A stretch of DNA of 64,000 nucleotides from contig NC_134644.1 in NCBI RefSeq assembly GCF_030463565.1, positions 155,416,191-155,480,190 of the forward strand, written 5' to 3'. Every line of letters begins with the position of its first letter. Position 1 is the stretch's first letter. This DNA is from Pelecanus crispus (Eukaryota > Chordata > Aves > Pelecaniformes > Pelecanidae). Shown here in pieces: positions 12,876 through 25,345 of the stretch. The notes beneath the pieces are model-generated. The model worked only from the letters and a program-made list of their open reading frames with translations, was not told the DNA's origin and did no database searches. A program made the position numbers and the translations under genes.

Positions 12876-13438
12876 TGTCCTGGTTTCAGCTGGGATAGAG
12901 GTAATTTTCTTCCTAGTAGCTGGCATAGTGCTGTGTTTTGGATTTAGTATGAGAATAATGCTGATAACACACTGATGTTTTAGTTGTTGCTAAGTAGTGC
13001 TTACACTAGTCAAGAATATTTTCAGCTTCCCATGCTCTGCCAGGTGCACAAGAAACTGGGAGGGGGCATAGCCAGGGCAGCTGACCCAAACTACCCAAAG
13101 GGCTATTCCATACCATATGATGTCATGCTCAGTATATAAACTGGGGGGGGAGTTGGCTGGGGGGCAGCGATTGCTGCTCGGGAACTGGCTGAGTGTTGGG
13201 CAGCGGGTGGTGAGCAATTGCATTGTGCATCACTTGTTTTGTATATTATTATTATTATTATTATCATTATTATTATTATTATTTTCCCTTCCTTTGCTGT
13301 CCTATTAAACTGCCTTTATCTTAACCCACAAATTTTACTTTTTTTTTTCTGCGATTCTCTCCCCCATCCCACTGGGAAGGAGGAGAGTGAGCAAATGGCT
13401 GTGTGGTGTTTAGCCACCCGCCAGGTTAAACCACAACA
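12876..13438 (+). mobile_element. Solo LTR, copy 3, inserted into a CR1
   Basis: The element runs from TGTCCTGGTTTCAGCTGGGA to ACCACAACA with a perfect 5-bp duplication, cctct, at 12871-12875 and 13439-13443. The CRE position reads TGATGTCA (one CpG-type change from consensus) and is followed by TATATAAA at 13133-13140. An ATT-rich microsatellite lies at about 13246-13283. Its insertion into CR1 coding sequence shows that the CR1 is older. Confidence 0.95.
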
Positions 13439-13822
13439 CCTCTGCTCAGCACTGCTGAGACACATCTGGGGTACTGTGTCAGTGCTGGGTTCCTCAGTAC
13501 AAGAGAGGCATGGACATACTGGGGTGAGTCCAGTGAAGGTCCGCAGAGACGATGAAGAGATGAGCTTCTGACATATGAGGAGAGGCTGAGAGAGATGGGA
13601 TTGTTCATCCTGGAGATGAGCAGAGTCAGACAGATCTTACCAGCATGTATAAATACCTGATGGGAGAGAAGTCGGACTCAGACTCTTTTTAGTGTTGCTC
13701 AGTGACGGGGCAAGAGGCAATGGGCACAAATTGAAATACAGCAGATTCCGCTTAAACATTAGAAAAAAAACCTTTTACTGTGAGGGTGGTCAAACACTGG
13801 AGCAGATTTCCCAGAGCGGTTG
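13439..13822 (+). mobile_element. CR1 LINE ORF2 3' region, right part
   Basis: Continuation of the CR1 at 12712-12875 (its first five bases are the LTR's target duplication). GCTCAGCACTGCTGAGACAC corresponds to the ORF2 segment for the conserved VRPHLE region. Later segments match ...RQIRFRLNIRK... and the TLEQ..FPRAVV region. The reading frame is broken repeatedly, and the 3' UTR is absent or too diverged to recognise. Confidence 0.75.
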
Positions 13823-15792
13823 TGAAGTCAAGCTTAAGTTCCTCCCTAGAAACTTCACTCTTTAAGCTTTCCCTAACAGTTCTAGATCATATCAACTGAG
13901 TCTTTATTTGTCCCATTCAGATGAGCTTTGTTATTTGGTGAAAATGCATGATTGTCCTATTCCTCTGCAGTATATTACATTTCTCTCTCTTTTATGGCAA
14001 GCACAAGAGGCAATTTCTATAATTGTTTTGAGACTTTTTGTGAAGTTTACCATACATGTGCTTTAATTAATGATTTGATGCATAGAGCTAAACAGGGAGG
14101 AAAAAGACACTTGGTACATTGTGTTAGTAATGAAGGCATAATGATTTGTGCTACTTCAGAAGATTCAAGTTCCCATTTATTGCCACTTTTGTACATAAAT
14201 CTATGATTTTTTTTTTTGAGAGCTGCTTCAGTTTTATTTCAGTATTAGATGTTGCCACAGTTTTGAGGAGGGAAATACCACAATATTTGATATCATAGCT
14301 TGCTTTTGTATCCTTTTGTGTCAAAAGAACATGTCTACATGCCTCTGAGACTTCTAAGAAGTCAAGAGATGGACTCCTCTGGGTAGGGGAATAATACCTG
14401 AGAGGGGATCTTCCCTCATGCTAAGAACAAGTGCTTGAAAAGATAAAGAACTAGTGAAGCATTCTGACTGTAGTGCACTGCTTGCCAACATGCCATGGTG
14501 AAGAGCTGTAAGGAAAATGGACTGACGACACACGCACTCTTGTCAGACTGTAGCTGCAGAGGTTCATGATACTGAAGCTATTGCTGTTTATACAGATGTG
14601 AGGAGGCTAAGAGTACCAGCACTGAAAATGCTGAGACCAGTGGTGTTGCTCCCAAGTCTTCCAAAATAGAAAGCGCTGCTACCAAGAATTATTTGCATTT
14701 GTCAAATTATCTCTTTTCAAATCTGCAATTATTGCACATATTTGCATGAACATGGTGGGTTTTTTGAACTCTCAGTTTAAAGCTAGCATTCAAGAAAGGA
14801 CAAGAAATTGAATCCTTGCTTGGTATGTTTTATAACAACTGGATAAATCTCCTGAGGGATAATCAGATAGATCTTAACAGGCTGATGACAAGCCAGCTAG
14901 CCAGCTGGATTTTGTCATAACTTAAAAGCATATGAGGTAGAGGAATGGACCTCTACAAAAAGAAGACATAAAAAAAATAAAAAACAAAACCAACCAACCA
15001 AACAAACAAGAAGCCTCAACAACAGCAACAAAACAACCACAAAACAAACCACAACAACCTTAAGAAAGGGCATGTGCTTACAGAAATTACTTGCTGGCCA
15101 TATGTTAGTATTATTCATATGATGAGTCTCATCTGAAGAAAAAATGTTAGTAAGACTTTACCGAGCCTATGGGTTGTGCAGGAAGCTGAAGAGATTTCAA
15201 TAAACTTGAAATCTCTTTCAAGAAAGTGGCACAGGTGCAAGAATGCAGCTTCAGGTCTCAAGATCCAACACTGGGGAAAAATGTGAATAGCCCCATCAAC
15301 AAGTTGTACGTCATCAAATACTTGGTTGAAAGAAAAAAACAATTACTGTAATAACCCCTGCCCAAATAAGTATAGAAATAAGTTTTGAAATACATCTGTA
15401 TATACTGTAGACAATTCCCTTCTGCCACCTGAAGGTCATTGATATGACTTTCTCAAATAATCTCCTGAGAAGACACATATATTTTTTTCAGACCGGAGGA
15501 GTCAATGAGCATGGATGGGCTTGTAAAGGATATAGAGATGTGCAAACTGTAAATCTGCTCTAACCAAACTCACCTGATGAATAAGACTGCAGTGAGAAAA
15601 ATAGTTCCAGTGAAGGTCTGAATGAGGAGCCATATGTAGCTTGACATATTAATCTGGGGTGGCATTCTTCTGAGCAAATGTAGACACCCAGAAGAAAACT
15701 TCACACTACCCTAACCAGTTTCTCTGGATTGACCATAAAGATGAATTGAATTCCTAATGTATTACATGTGCCCTGTATAGCTGATGGTGCAC
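13823..15792. other. Intergenic, no gene seen
   Basis: Unique AT-rich DNA with an (A/C)-rich low-complexity block of AAC, AACC and AAAC units at about 14967-15060. No convincing exon was seen. Confidence 0.55.
14967..15060. repeat. AAC-type low-complexity tract
   Basis: Imperfect mixture of aac, aaac and aacc repeats with almost no G on the + strand. The translation on the other strand (V/L-rich) is an artefact of this composition. Confidence 0.85.
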
Positions 15793-16358
15793 CATGGTGG
15801 GATGACCCCAGCCAGCAGCTAAGCCCCCTCCAGAACTGCTCGCTCATTCCGCCCCACCACAACCCCAGCAGGATGGGGGAGAGAATATGAAGAGCAAAAT
15901 TTAGAAAACTTGCAGGTTGAGATAAAGACAGTTGAATAGGTGAAGGAAAGAGGGGGGGAAAAAATAAGCAATGAAAAGGCAGTCACTCCCCACCTTCCAC
16001 AAGCAGACTGACAGACACCCAGCCACTCTCTGAGCAACAGCCACCTTGGAAGCCAAAAACCTCAACCTCATCTCTACCACTCATCTTTATTGCTGGGCAT
16101 GATGTTATATGGTATGGGGTATCCCTTTGGACAATTCAGATCAGTTCTCCTGGCTGTGTCCCCTCCCAACCTCTTGCCCACCCCTGGCCTACTTGCTGTG
16201 GGGACAGAACTGGAAAAAGAGAAAGCCTGGATGCTGTGGGAGCACTGCTCAGCAACAGTCAAAATACTGGTGTGTTACTAACACTGGTTTAGCCACAAAT
16301 GCAAAACACAGCACCATATGGGCTGAAGGTTAACTCCATCCCAGCCAGAGCCAGTTCA
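15793..16358 (-). mobile_element. Old, diverged LTR related to the main solo LTR family
   Basis: The minus strand follows the same order of landmarks as the younger copies: ends homologous to the TGTCCTGG and ACGACA termini, an ATAACATCATGCCC segment where others have the CRE, and GTTGAGATAAAGACAGTTGAATAG on the + strand for the polyadenylation region. It is much more diverged. The flanks (tgcac and tgctt) are only a partial target duplication, and boundaries are accurate to a few bases. Confidence 0.75.
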
Positions 16359-18281
16359 TGCTTTTAAATAGTTATTATTTCTTAGTAATGCCTAACATAT
16401 TAAGAATTTCTTTTGGTAAGTAGACATGATTAGTGTTATGGTACAAAACCAGATTTAGAACAAGATGAGAAGGTATCATTCAGACGATAGCCAACCCTGC
16501 TAAGCTCCCGGGCAAGTCCACTGCGGATGAACAGGGCCTGTGCAGAGACACGTCTGGAAAATTTGCTGCTTGTAGTAGAACCAGCAGCAGAAATTTCTGA
16601 CATTGATTCATTGGAAGCAAACAACACCTGGGGGAATATTTCCCAAAGGAGCAACTACCAGATGCAAGCTGAGTCCTGTGCAGTTTTATTGAGAGTAGTT
16701 AAATATCATTAAATATTAATTAATTATTAGTAACAATAACAATAACTAATAGTAATTAGGGGTCTTTGCTGCTTCGTTAGGGAGTTAAAAATATGTTACA
16801 CATTGTACATAGAAAAATAAATGAGCTGAAATAAAATGAAATAACCCAACAGAAGTTATAAATTAGACATTATTATAGCATGGTAACACTTTTGTTAGTT
16901 AATGCTGAGAACTGATTTATTTAGGGGAAGGCTGTTTTAGCTATTCTAAAATTTAGCCTGCCCACCTGGCATGCCTTGGGCATTGGTACGGTTCATGGCA
17001 GCACAGAACAGTGCTGAAGTGTTGTTTTTCAAACCACTCAAGGTGGTACATTCTGAAATAAGGAAAAACTCTCTGGGGAGGAAAGACATATTTCTTTTAA
17101 GGTCTGACAGGTTCTACCAATGTTCCTGTTTACCTTGTATGCCATCCTCTGTCCCTCTGGAGAAGGAGAGTTTGGAACAGAATGTAAAAAACACGGTGTA
17201 ATTCTAATACTCATAGACCAAAATGGGTTGCAATGCACATCAGCAGACTGAGAAGCTGAAGGAGTTTTTGGCCCACTTGCTTTCAAACCAGCTGGGTTGC
17301 TCAAGGGGACATGGAGTAACCAGCAAAACTAAACTACGTGTAGCAAGAATGCATTTGGGAATGATCTTTGGTGGAAGATGGGGGAAACAAGAATTTTGGC
17401 CACATTTTGTTTTGTCACATAATTAGTGTCTGTTTGTTTTGCAAAATTGTCATATCAGAAGCATAGAATTTGGCCAGTACTCAAGATTTTTTGAAAAGAA
17501 CAAATGTAGAATATTTGTGGGCTGGTATGCTACAGGTGTAGGAGTGGGGATAAAGGAAAAGTAAGAAAAGGCTGTGCAGCAAGGGATGAACTGGGATGGA
17601 GCAGTCCGTGCCTGCTGGAGTTCATCGTGCCATTTGCACTTCCTCTTGCTCTCACTGCAGTCGCTTTCTCTGAGCTACCGCCACTTCACTGAGCACGTGG
17701 CTCATTTCCAACCAACCTTTCTGAGCATGGAGGGCATTTCACCTTTTCTCTCCTACATAATATTTCCAGACACATGCAAATTGGAGCAGTTAACAGCACG
17801 CCATGCCAGAATTTCATTGCAAACTCTGAGCACAGAAAACATCCAGGGTACAAAAGAATACCCAAAATGGTTTGAGAGGAATGTTCGCTTTTGCATCAGT
17901 GCAAATTCCTTAAGGGGATTTTTTTATTTTACCAAGCATATATCATGCTAAATCATTGATTTCCTAGTACAAGCAAATAATTGTTAGCTGCATTCCATAG
18001 ATGCAGTATCTCTTCCTCAACCAAACTGTGTCCCACCCACCAGTGCCGGTAGGTGTTGTGATGGGGAGAAGCACCACCTGGGTTGAGGGACAGACACAGA
18101 AACAGGCCACTTGCCTGCGCTCTCCGCAACAAATTTCCCCCTGCCAGGAGGCAGAGGTGGGGCAGTCAGAGGGAAGCTGTGGAGCACGTGTGGGGCCAGA
18201 GGGATGGCACTGCTGTGGGCCCAAGCAAGACAGGGGATCTGCAGAGCGGCCCTGTAACAGAGGTGCTGGAGGAAGGAGTGC

Positions 18282-18288
18282 TATAAAA
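18282..18288 (+). promoter_or_regulatory. Candidate TATA box in GC-rich block
   Basis: TATAAAA sits in a local G+C-rich stretch (18110-18320) and is followed by purine-rich sequence. It could be the core promoter of an unrecognised old LTR or an unannotated non-coding transcript, or it could be chance. No terminal repeats or ORF support it. Confidence 0.2.
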
Positions 18289-19837
18289 GGGCAGGCTGAG
18301 GAGAGGAAAACTCAAGGACAGGACAGTGTGCAGAGCAGGACCTGACTGTGAAGACCACAGTGGAGGTAGAGACTAGGGAGCTGGAAGAAAAAGGCTTTTC
18401 TATACTAGTAGAGGAGTGTCAGGAAGAGACACTGGAACTCCATTATCCATATCATTGGATTGTTAGAGCTGTTTGAATAGCTAGCACTGTCCCAAATCAT
18501 CGCTTGGTGACCTTCAAGAGCAAATGTGGCCAGGGCTGTTCCAACAGATACTCTGAGATCATATGTCCTCTTTGGGAGGACACGCAGTACATGGGCTACT
18601 CAATGGGATAAACATAGCGAAAGAAGGAAAATGGACATGCTACATTGTGAAATGGGTGGGATACAGGGAGAAGACAGAAAGCTGCAATCCTCCAAAAGCT
18701 CTGTCAGACCTCCCTAGTTGTTTCACTTCAGCTTTGCCCACGAGCAACTGCCCAGAGCTCACTCTGCCACTCCAGCAGAAGTGAGTTTTGCAGGACCAAT
18801 CCAGAGGACAAAGTTGGTTGCTTGAACTTTCAACCCTAAGGGGCCTGGGAGAGAAGCATTAAATGTGCCTGTGCTTCAAGAAGCTTTGGGAAGGGGATTT
18901 TACCTGCAGGGTGTTTTACAGGCATGAACACAGTAATGCTGTTTCTTGTAGTCATTCTGATGGGCAAATCCACTAGGCTGGAAATGAACTTGATGCAAAA
19001 ATAACCTCTGATCCCCTTATCACAATGAGTTCTGCTAGAGATTTGTTACCTTGCCCTGGGAAAACCTCTTAAACCTTGTCTCAGATCACCTGGAAAACTG
19101 TCAGCTTGCAGGGTTTGTGGTGCATTCTGAGAAACACAGCAGAACATTCAGTGCATCGGGTTTTTCTATAGATTTTCTCCTTTTTTTGTAAAACAGGTCA
19201 TGTACTAGTTCCCCAAGAGATTCACAAAGCACAAAATATAAATGATACTATTTCTTTTTTTTTATTTGTTTGTTGATTTCTTTGCTCCTAGTACAGTTCT
19301 GCTGCTCTGCTGGAAATGGCCAGTGTTAGGAAAATGCTGCTGGAAGGAACATCTGGGAGGACAGCAGTACAAAGGCAAATAAAGACTATCAACAGCAATT
19401 AGCTTCACTCACCGTTGCCAAATCTGCCATGGTTTGTATCTGGGAAGTGCTCAAAGCCTAAGCATGTTTCTCTGCAAATATTCCTGATGTAGATCATTTT
19501 CAGAAAGTCTGTGGATGGCAGCTGCTGGCCCAGAAGGAGGAACGTCTGTACTCACATTTCAAACAAAGAGACTTTCTGAAATACTTTCCATACCAGGGAG
19601 AAAAAATATCCTTTTCTGCTGACAAAAAAAAGTTGTGCTAGATAACAATTTGACAGAAAGCTAAGTGTAATTACCACTTCATTAATTTACTGCAACAAGG
19701 TTTATTAAAATTCTGAATTCCTTTCACATTTACTGCATACCATTACATCATACATTACAACATACATTACTGTATACCATTACATCACAATCTTATACTA
19801 AAGTGAATGTGCACACAACCATGAAATTAGAGGAAAC

Positions 19838-19947
19838 TTAAATTTTAAAGGATTTTAAATTTGGTGAATTTAAATTTTAAATTAAATTTAAATTTCCTTT
19901 AAAATATAAAATAATTTTACATTTAAAAGGAAATTTTAATTCCATTT
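19838..19947. repeat. AT-rich imperfect inverted repeat
   Basis: Runs of AAATTTAAA-type palindromes, with AAATTTCCTTTAAAAT pairing against a downstream TTTAAAAGGAAATTTT. The segment could extrude as a hairpin. No function is implied by sequence alone. Confidence 0.6.
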
Positions 19948-20595
19948 AAAACCAGCATGTGCTTCTATTTAGAAAGAAAGATTCCTCTGATACAGTCAGT
20001 GCTGGCCACTGCTGGAGGTAGGTTACTGAACCAGCAAAACAACTCTGACCAAATATGGCGGCTCTGGCATTGGTGTTATTTCAGGAATGAAAAGCTTAAA
20101 ATGGAAACACTTAAATACAAATAAAAGATTTATTTTTTAAATTAAAGAAATAAAAAAGAGGTCATTTAGATTGCTATTCTTGATTGTATTAATACATATA
20201 CACACGTACATGAATATGCACACGTACATATATAGATGTATATCTACTACAGCTTAATATGAAACCATATCTTCCTCTCAAATAAGTCTACTGCGTCATC
20301 ACTGGATGCCTGTGGAAATGTAACTACTGTGGTAAAATCCAAGGATTTTCAGATATTTTTGCATTGGAAAATGGAGAACAAATCCTTCTCAAGACTGCAA
20401 GAAGACCAGAGGGAAAGATTCCAGGCACACCATTAGCTGTTCAGTGGCAAAATAGATTAATTTAGAAATTCAGTATAAAAGAAATGCAATATTACTTTTT
20501 TTTTTAAGCAATGAAGTGCCAAAATATCACAAAGACATTTAGATATAAAGACAGACAAGAAACAGAAGATACAGACACAGTCTCACTTCTGGTAG

Positions 20596-21203
20596 AAATC
20601 ATACAATCATAGAATCCTTTAGGTTGGAAAAGACCTTTAAGATCATCCAGTCCAACCATTAACCTAACATTACCAAGTCCAACACTAAACCAGTTAAAGG
20701 TAGAGTAACATTTGCATGTTTTCTGGCTTGGTGGCTGGGTTATTTATAATGCAAGAAAAAACTAGGAATCATTAAGATTAGAAAGGACCTCTAAGGTCAT
20801 CAGCCCAACTGTTAATCCAACACCACCATGCCCACTAAACCATGTCCCAGAATGCCACGTCTACCCGTTTTTTGAACACTTCCAGGGATGGTGACTCCAC
20901 CACCTCTCTGGGCAGCCTGTTCCAATGCTTGACTACTCTTTTCGTGAAGAAATTTTTCCTAATTTCCAATCTAAATTTCCCCTGGCACAGCTTAAGCCCA
21001 TTTCCTCTCATCCTATCACTTGTTACCTGGGAGAAGAGCCCAACAGCCACCTCACTACAACCTCCTTTCAGGTAGTTGTAGAGAGCGATAAGGTCTCCCC
21101 TCAGCCTCCTCTTCTCCAGGCTAAACAACCCCAGTTCCCTCAGCCGTTCCTCATAAGACCTGTGCTCCAGACCCTTCACCAGCTTCATCGCCCTTCTGTA
21201 ACA
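20596..21203 (-). mobile_element. CR1 LINE with duplicated 3' tail, copy A
   Basis: Read on the minus strand, the C-terminal part of CR1 ORF2 ([20 protein letters not shown], then [18 protein letters not shown]) ends with the GTAGACGTGGCATT region. A first 3' tail follows at about 20767-20835, ending in tgattcctag. A ~60-bp spacer containing CCAGCCACCAAGCCAG comes next, then a second 3' tail at about 20596-20713 with the AAAGGTCTTTTCCAACCTAA stem. The same tail-spacer-tail order occurs at 48033-48485 and 51239-51423. Confidence 0.88.
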
Positions 21204-24064
21204 ATTTCTCCTATATAAGAGGAAACAGAGCATCAAAAAACCTTTAGTTTATGGCATGCTTCTCTGATAATCATAGCTGTTAACAAGGATTTAATAACTT
21301 ACCAGGCAAATAGACACCAGCATGAACAGCGACTTTTTAGTTGTGTCATAGAGTCAATGGTTAAAGTCATAAAGGAAGACTTTGGGCAAATTCTGCTATG
21401 AAGTGTAATGAAGACAAGATAAACAACTTTTTGATTTGTAGCTTATTTAGTTTATTTTATGAACCAGCCACATTCAAAATTTAAACTGTTTTAATTCACC
21501 TGATGTGAAATCTTCTGGAATCTTTCTTCATGAGAGGAAGACAATTTCTAGGTAGGCATCCAGCAAAGTTAGTGGTTAATAATTCATAGCAAAATTGGAT
21601 TAAATCTGAAATTGCAATAAGCAGCCCAATCAATAACTAATTTATGTTGTACTGAACTAGAAAGAAACCAAAGCAATGCAAAAATGAACCCATTTGGAAA
21701 TTCTTTTTTTTTTTTCTTGCAAAATTTACATAGGATAAGGTAAAGTTCATAGGTTATTTAAATACGTGGACCTTTGGAGGCAATTCCTCTGCAAACTTTG
21801 ATCCAGCAGAGCCACCAATACCTGTTGAAGATTCAAACTAGCTTGGCCATCATGGTCAACACCTGGTGACAACACAGACAGGTGAGCATATCCTGGTCTC
21901 AGTGGAGGGTGCTGGGCTGCTGCTGGGGTGGGAGTGCTCAGCAGCGTGGGGCAGGGCACCAGTGTCCGGCAGAGCACTGGCCCCAGATGGGTTCCCAAGG
22001 GCCTTGGTATCCTTCAGCCACATTGGGCCCTGAGTCTTAGCCTACACATTCATAAGTTTCCCTCCTGAAAAGCATGCGCTTACCATCGGATGCTGTTTCC
22101 AAAAACAATATTGTGGTATAATGCAACACAAAACACTCTACAGAAATGCACTAGGGCAGCACTGACCTACACAGACTAAATGTGCCTGATGGAGCTTTTC
22201 TCCTTCACGCAGAACTCAGTCTTCCCCTGCCCTCGAAGCTCTTGGGCATAAGTTAGCATTTGGAGCCTCTTTCAGTCCTTGAATTTCAGAGGGGGAAGGG
22301 GGAAAATTAAAGAAAATCAAAGTTGCATCTGTGCTGACAGATCTGTACTCTGAGTGTATGGTATTCCATCAGACAGGAAGATACTTCTGCTCTGCACGTG
22401 TTTCTGATCCAAATAGGCAGAGCAGAAAAGCTCCCAGTCTGCCAAGGCCAAAGCATGGGGCAAATAGGCAGAATGTAAGAAACAACAGAAAATAATAATG
22501 ATCTCATACAATAAATTCCTATTGAGTGTAGGGTAGATAAATGCTCCTTCTCATTGTTAACAACCATTTATATCCTATAGCTTGGATATATCCAAATAGG
22601 GAATCATGAAAATAAGGTTATAATAAGAGATTTTCCCTCAAAATCTTCACTTGACTCATAGCTTCCAGTAAAAAATAGTACAGAAAACAAGTAGAGTCTA
22701 AAATAAGTGGCATCCATCCAACAAGGATCATTTGTGAGGCAAGAGATCTCTCTGTCTATGATGGGCATACCCTGACCCTATATCAATTTCAGAACATAAT
22801 GATGCACGTCTTCTGCCAGCTCCACAGCAGTAAGAGATCCTGTAACAATGAAACAAATTTCTTTCATCCACAAACACGTTTTTCTTTCAAGTTCTGGACA
22901 ATAACTGTATGAAAGAAAATAAATAATAACATGAGATACCTCCCAGGGTCTGGAGGAACTACAGGCAGCAATTCAGGATAACAGATAGGGTCATATGCCT
23001 CTGATATATATTTGAAATACAACACAGCACATTTAGAAGGAAATTATGGAAAGATTTATGGTATCTTGAAAAGCAGGCTGTACTGTGTTCAGGCATTGTC
23101 ATTCAGGAGGACAATGAGCAGAAATTACAAAGGGTCAGTGAGTTATTCAGCATTTAAGATGCATGTTTAGAAATGAAATGGGAAAAGACAGCTCTGTTGT
23201 ATGGAAACCTCTTCAAAAATTGGCTCTTTATAATGTAAACATGAACTTTTAAAACTTAATACTGGAGTCTACCCTGTTTATGCAGAACAGCAATTAAAAG
23301 AGCAAACGACACTGCAAGAGTATACAATGGATGTGTGGCAGAGGCAGATGGTGATGGGTTAGTCTAATTTTTTGGAGGTCATGTCTAGTAACAAGTTGCA
23401 CATCAAAGAAACGTCAAAAGCTGTTGCTGTTACACTAAAATAGGATGAGACAAGATGCTTGAAAGAGACTGCTGTGTCTGATGTACTAAAAACATAAGGG
23501 AGCATGGAATGAGCTCAGATAGTAAGGTTGTATTTTTCAAAATTACAAACTCTAGTTTAATTTCCCCAGTAATATGACTTTCTGGAGTGTCAGACTGAAG
23601 TTCAACACACTACTTCCTATTTTGACTTCTTAAATTAAATATTTTCATGTTAAGGAAAACTGTTCTGCAGGTGATAATTGCATGTAGTGAATAGCAATGA
23701 ATTAAGCAGCAGCTCAGCACAGGCACTGTTCTGCCACCACCAATACTGTTAAGCTGTTGTACGGTACATGCCTAGCCCCGTGGCAAGCGACACTCTCACA
23801 GGCAACGGGCATGAGTGAGACTGGCCTGGCAATATTCCCAATAAGCACTTTGGGTGTTACCACCCTCTTTGCAAGGGTAAGAGAATTTATACAGCACGGA
23901 CACGGACCATGTGGTGCCTGTTGGATCTGAAGCTAGCAAGCAGATGGTGGTCTAGTTTGAGTGTTAGCATAGCACAGCCACTCTACCTCATGGGAACTAA
24001 ATGACTTTACTCTCTTTTATTTATCAATAGACTCCTCTTCTCCAAAAGTAGTAATTCACTAGGT
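21204..24064. other. Intergenic, no gene seen
   Basis: Unique AT-rich DNA. Nothing in the open frames (all under 90 codons) resembles a known protein. Confidence 0.55.
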
Positions 24065-25345
24065 CTGTGAATCCTGCTGATTATGTCAATTCACTATGAG
24101 TGAGTGACTTTACACAGTTTGATTTAGTAAAAGTCAGAATTTACTTGTAGCAAATTGCAGAATTTGATTATAATATTTTCAATAGCACTCAATCATCAAT
24201 AATTAATAAAGTGATTAGACAAAATTGATCAAAACAGTGACTTAGTTACAGATTCGAAGATGGCAAGGTTCACTCACTACATAGAAGCACATAAAAGAGA
24301 ATTAAATCACAGTGAGTTAAAATGATTCATAAAAGGATTGTGTATATATGAAATAAAGGCAAGGAGAGGGGGAGGGCCCTCCCATTGAGTCACGAGGTTT
24401 AGACTAGACCCCCTTGCTTTCTAAACTCCTTCTCAGAGAGGAGCCGAGGTGCGGCTGGGCCCACTCTCAGTCTCAGACTTGGTCAACGGTTTAGGACAGT
24501 AATACTATAAGAATAATACAGCAATATAAAACTCCTTTTAAAATTAAATCATACATCTACAAACTACTTAAATTGATTCACGCATGCACACTAACAACTA
24601 TAAATGCATATATGAAAATCGTATACCTGTTAAAAATTCCCCTCGAGTTTAGTGAAATACTCACGTCTAATGCCTTGGCATTTCTCAACGGGCAAGAGTA
24701 GAGTCTCGAGGAGTGAAGAATATCAGCAGCCCAGGCTCCGTTGTCGATCTCCAGCAATGGAGTTCTGGTAGCAGCAGACTTCCGGAATCTGCTAGTTTTC
24801 TCTGACTCTGAGAGACATTTCGATCAGAGGGTGATGCTGGTGCGGCCCGCGGTGGTCCAGGAGAGCTCAAAGGGCCTCACTTAGGACTGCCGTTTATAGG
24901 ATTGTGAGATGATTGACTTTAATCACCAGTAAATTTCCATCCGAGCCACAATTCGGGTCAGCTTGTTGTTGGAATTCCAGCAGCGATGATACCACCCAGT
25001 TTCAAGGCTGTCTGGGGTAGCTGTTTGTTCTCGCTCCCCTCGTTAGCCATAACATGAATGTTGATAAGGACAGGGACACTCTCTGCTCCAGCCATGTAGG
25101 AGTTTCTGGTACAATTAAGGGGCGCTTAACTGACCAACTCGCTACACAAAAGCTGCGGCCTGGAATTCCTGAGTTTGTAAAGCGGCCGAAGTGAAGGGGA
25201 AAAACAGAACAGAAGAACAGGGGCAGGGGGAGATGTACCACCACACTGCCCAACCTCCATAATGAAGTTAAACTCACAGTAGTTGTTGTCTGCCTGCAGT
25301 TTGGTCCTTCTCATCCAGATCTGAAACCGAACTTGCATACTAGAA
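24065..25345 (-). mobile_element. Probable LTR of a second retrovirus family (boundaries uncertain)
   Basis: The block is more GC-rich and CpG-richer than its flanks. On the minus strand it has a TATAAA core (24893-24898 on +) followed at about 400-500 bp by a G-rich then AATAAA/ATTTCATA-type region, the layout of an LTR promoter and polyadenylation unit. No internal retroviral genes are seen. I could not fix the TG/CA ends or a target duplication, so the limits are approximate and the identification is an inference. Confidence 0.4.
24893..24898 (-). promoter_or_regulatory. TATA box of the probable LTR
   Basis: TATAAA on the minus strand within ATCCTATAAACGGCAG. G+C- and CpG-rich sequence with the cgcggtgg block lies upstream (transcriptional sense reversed) of a likely start about 30 bases on. 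Confidence 0.35.

Larger units (their letters stand above)
16359..20595. other. Intergenic, no gene seen; one TATA-like site and an AT palindrome
   Basis: Mostly unique sequence. AT-rich runs lie near 16690-16760 and 19840-19950. A more GC-rich block with a TATA-like element occurs at about 18030-18480. Open frames are short and unrecognised. Confidence 0.5.

Noticed and set aside
14915..15118. Hydrophobic Val/Leu-rich minus-strand ORF resembling a membrane protein
   Set aside because: It is produced by the AAC-type low-complexity tract at 14967-15060.
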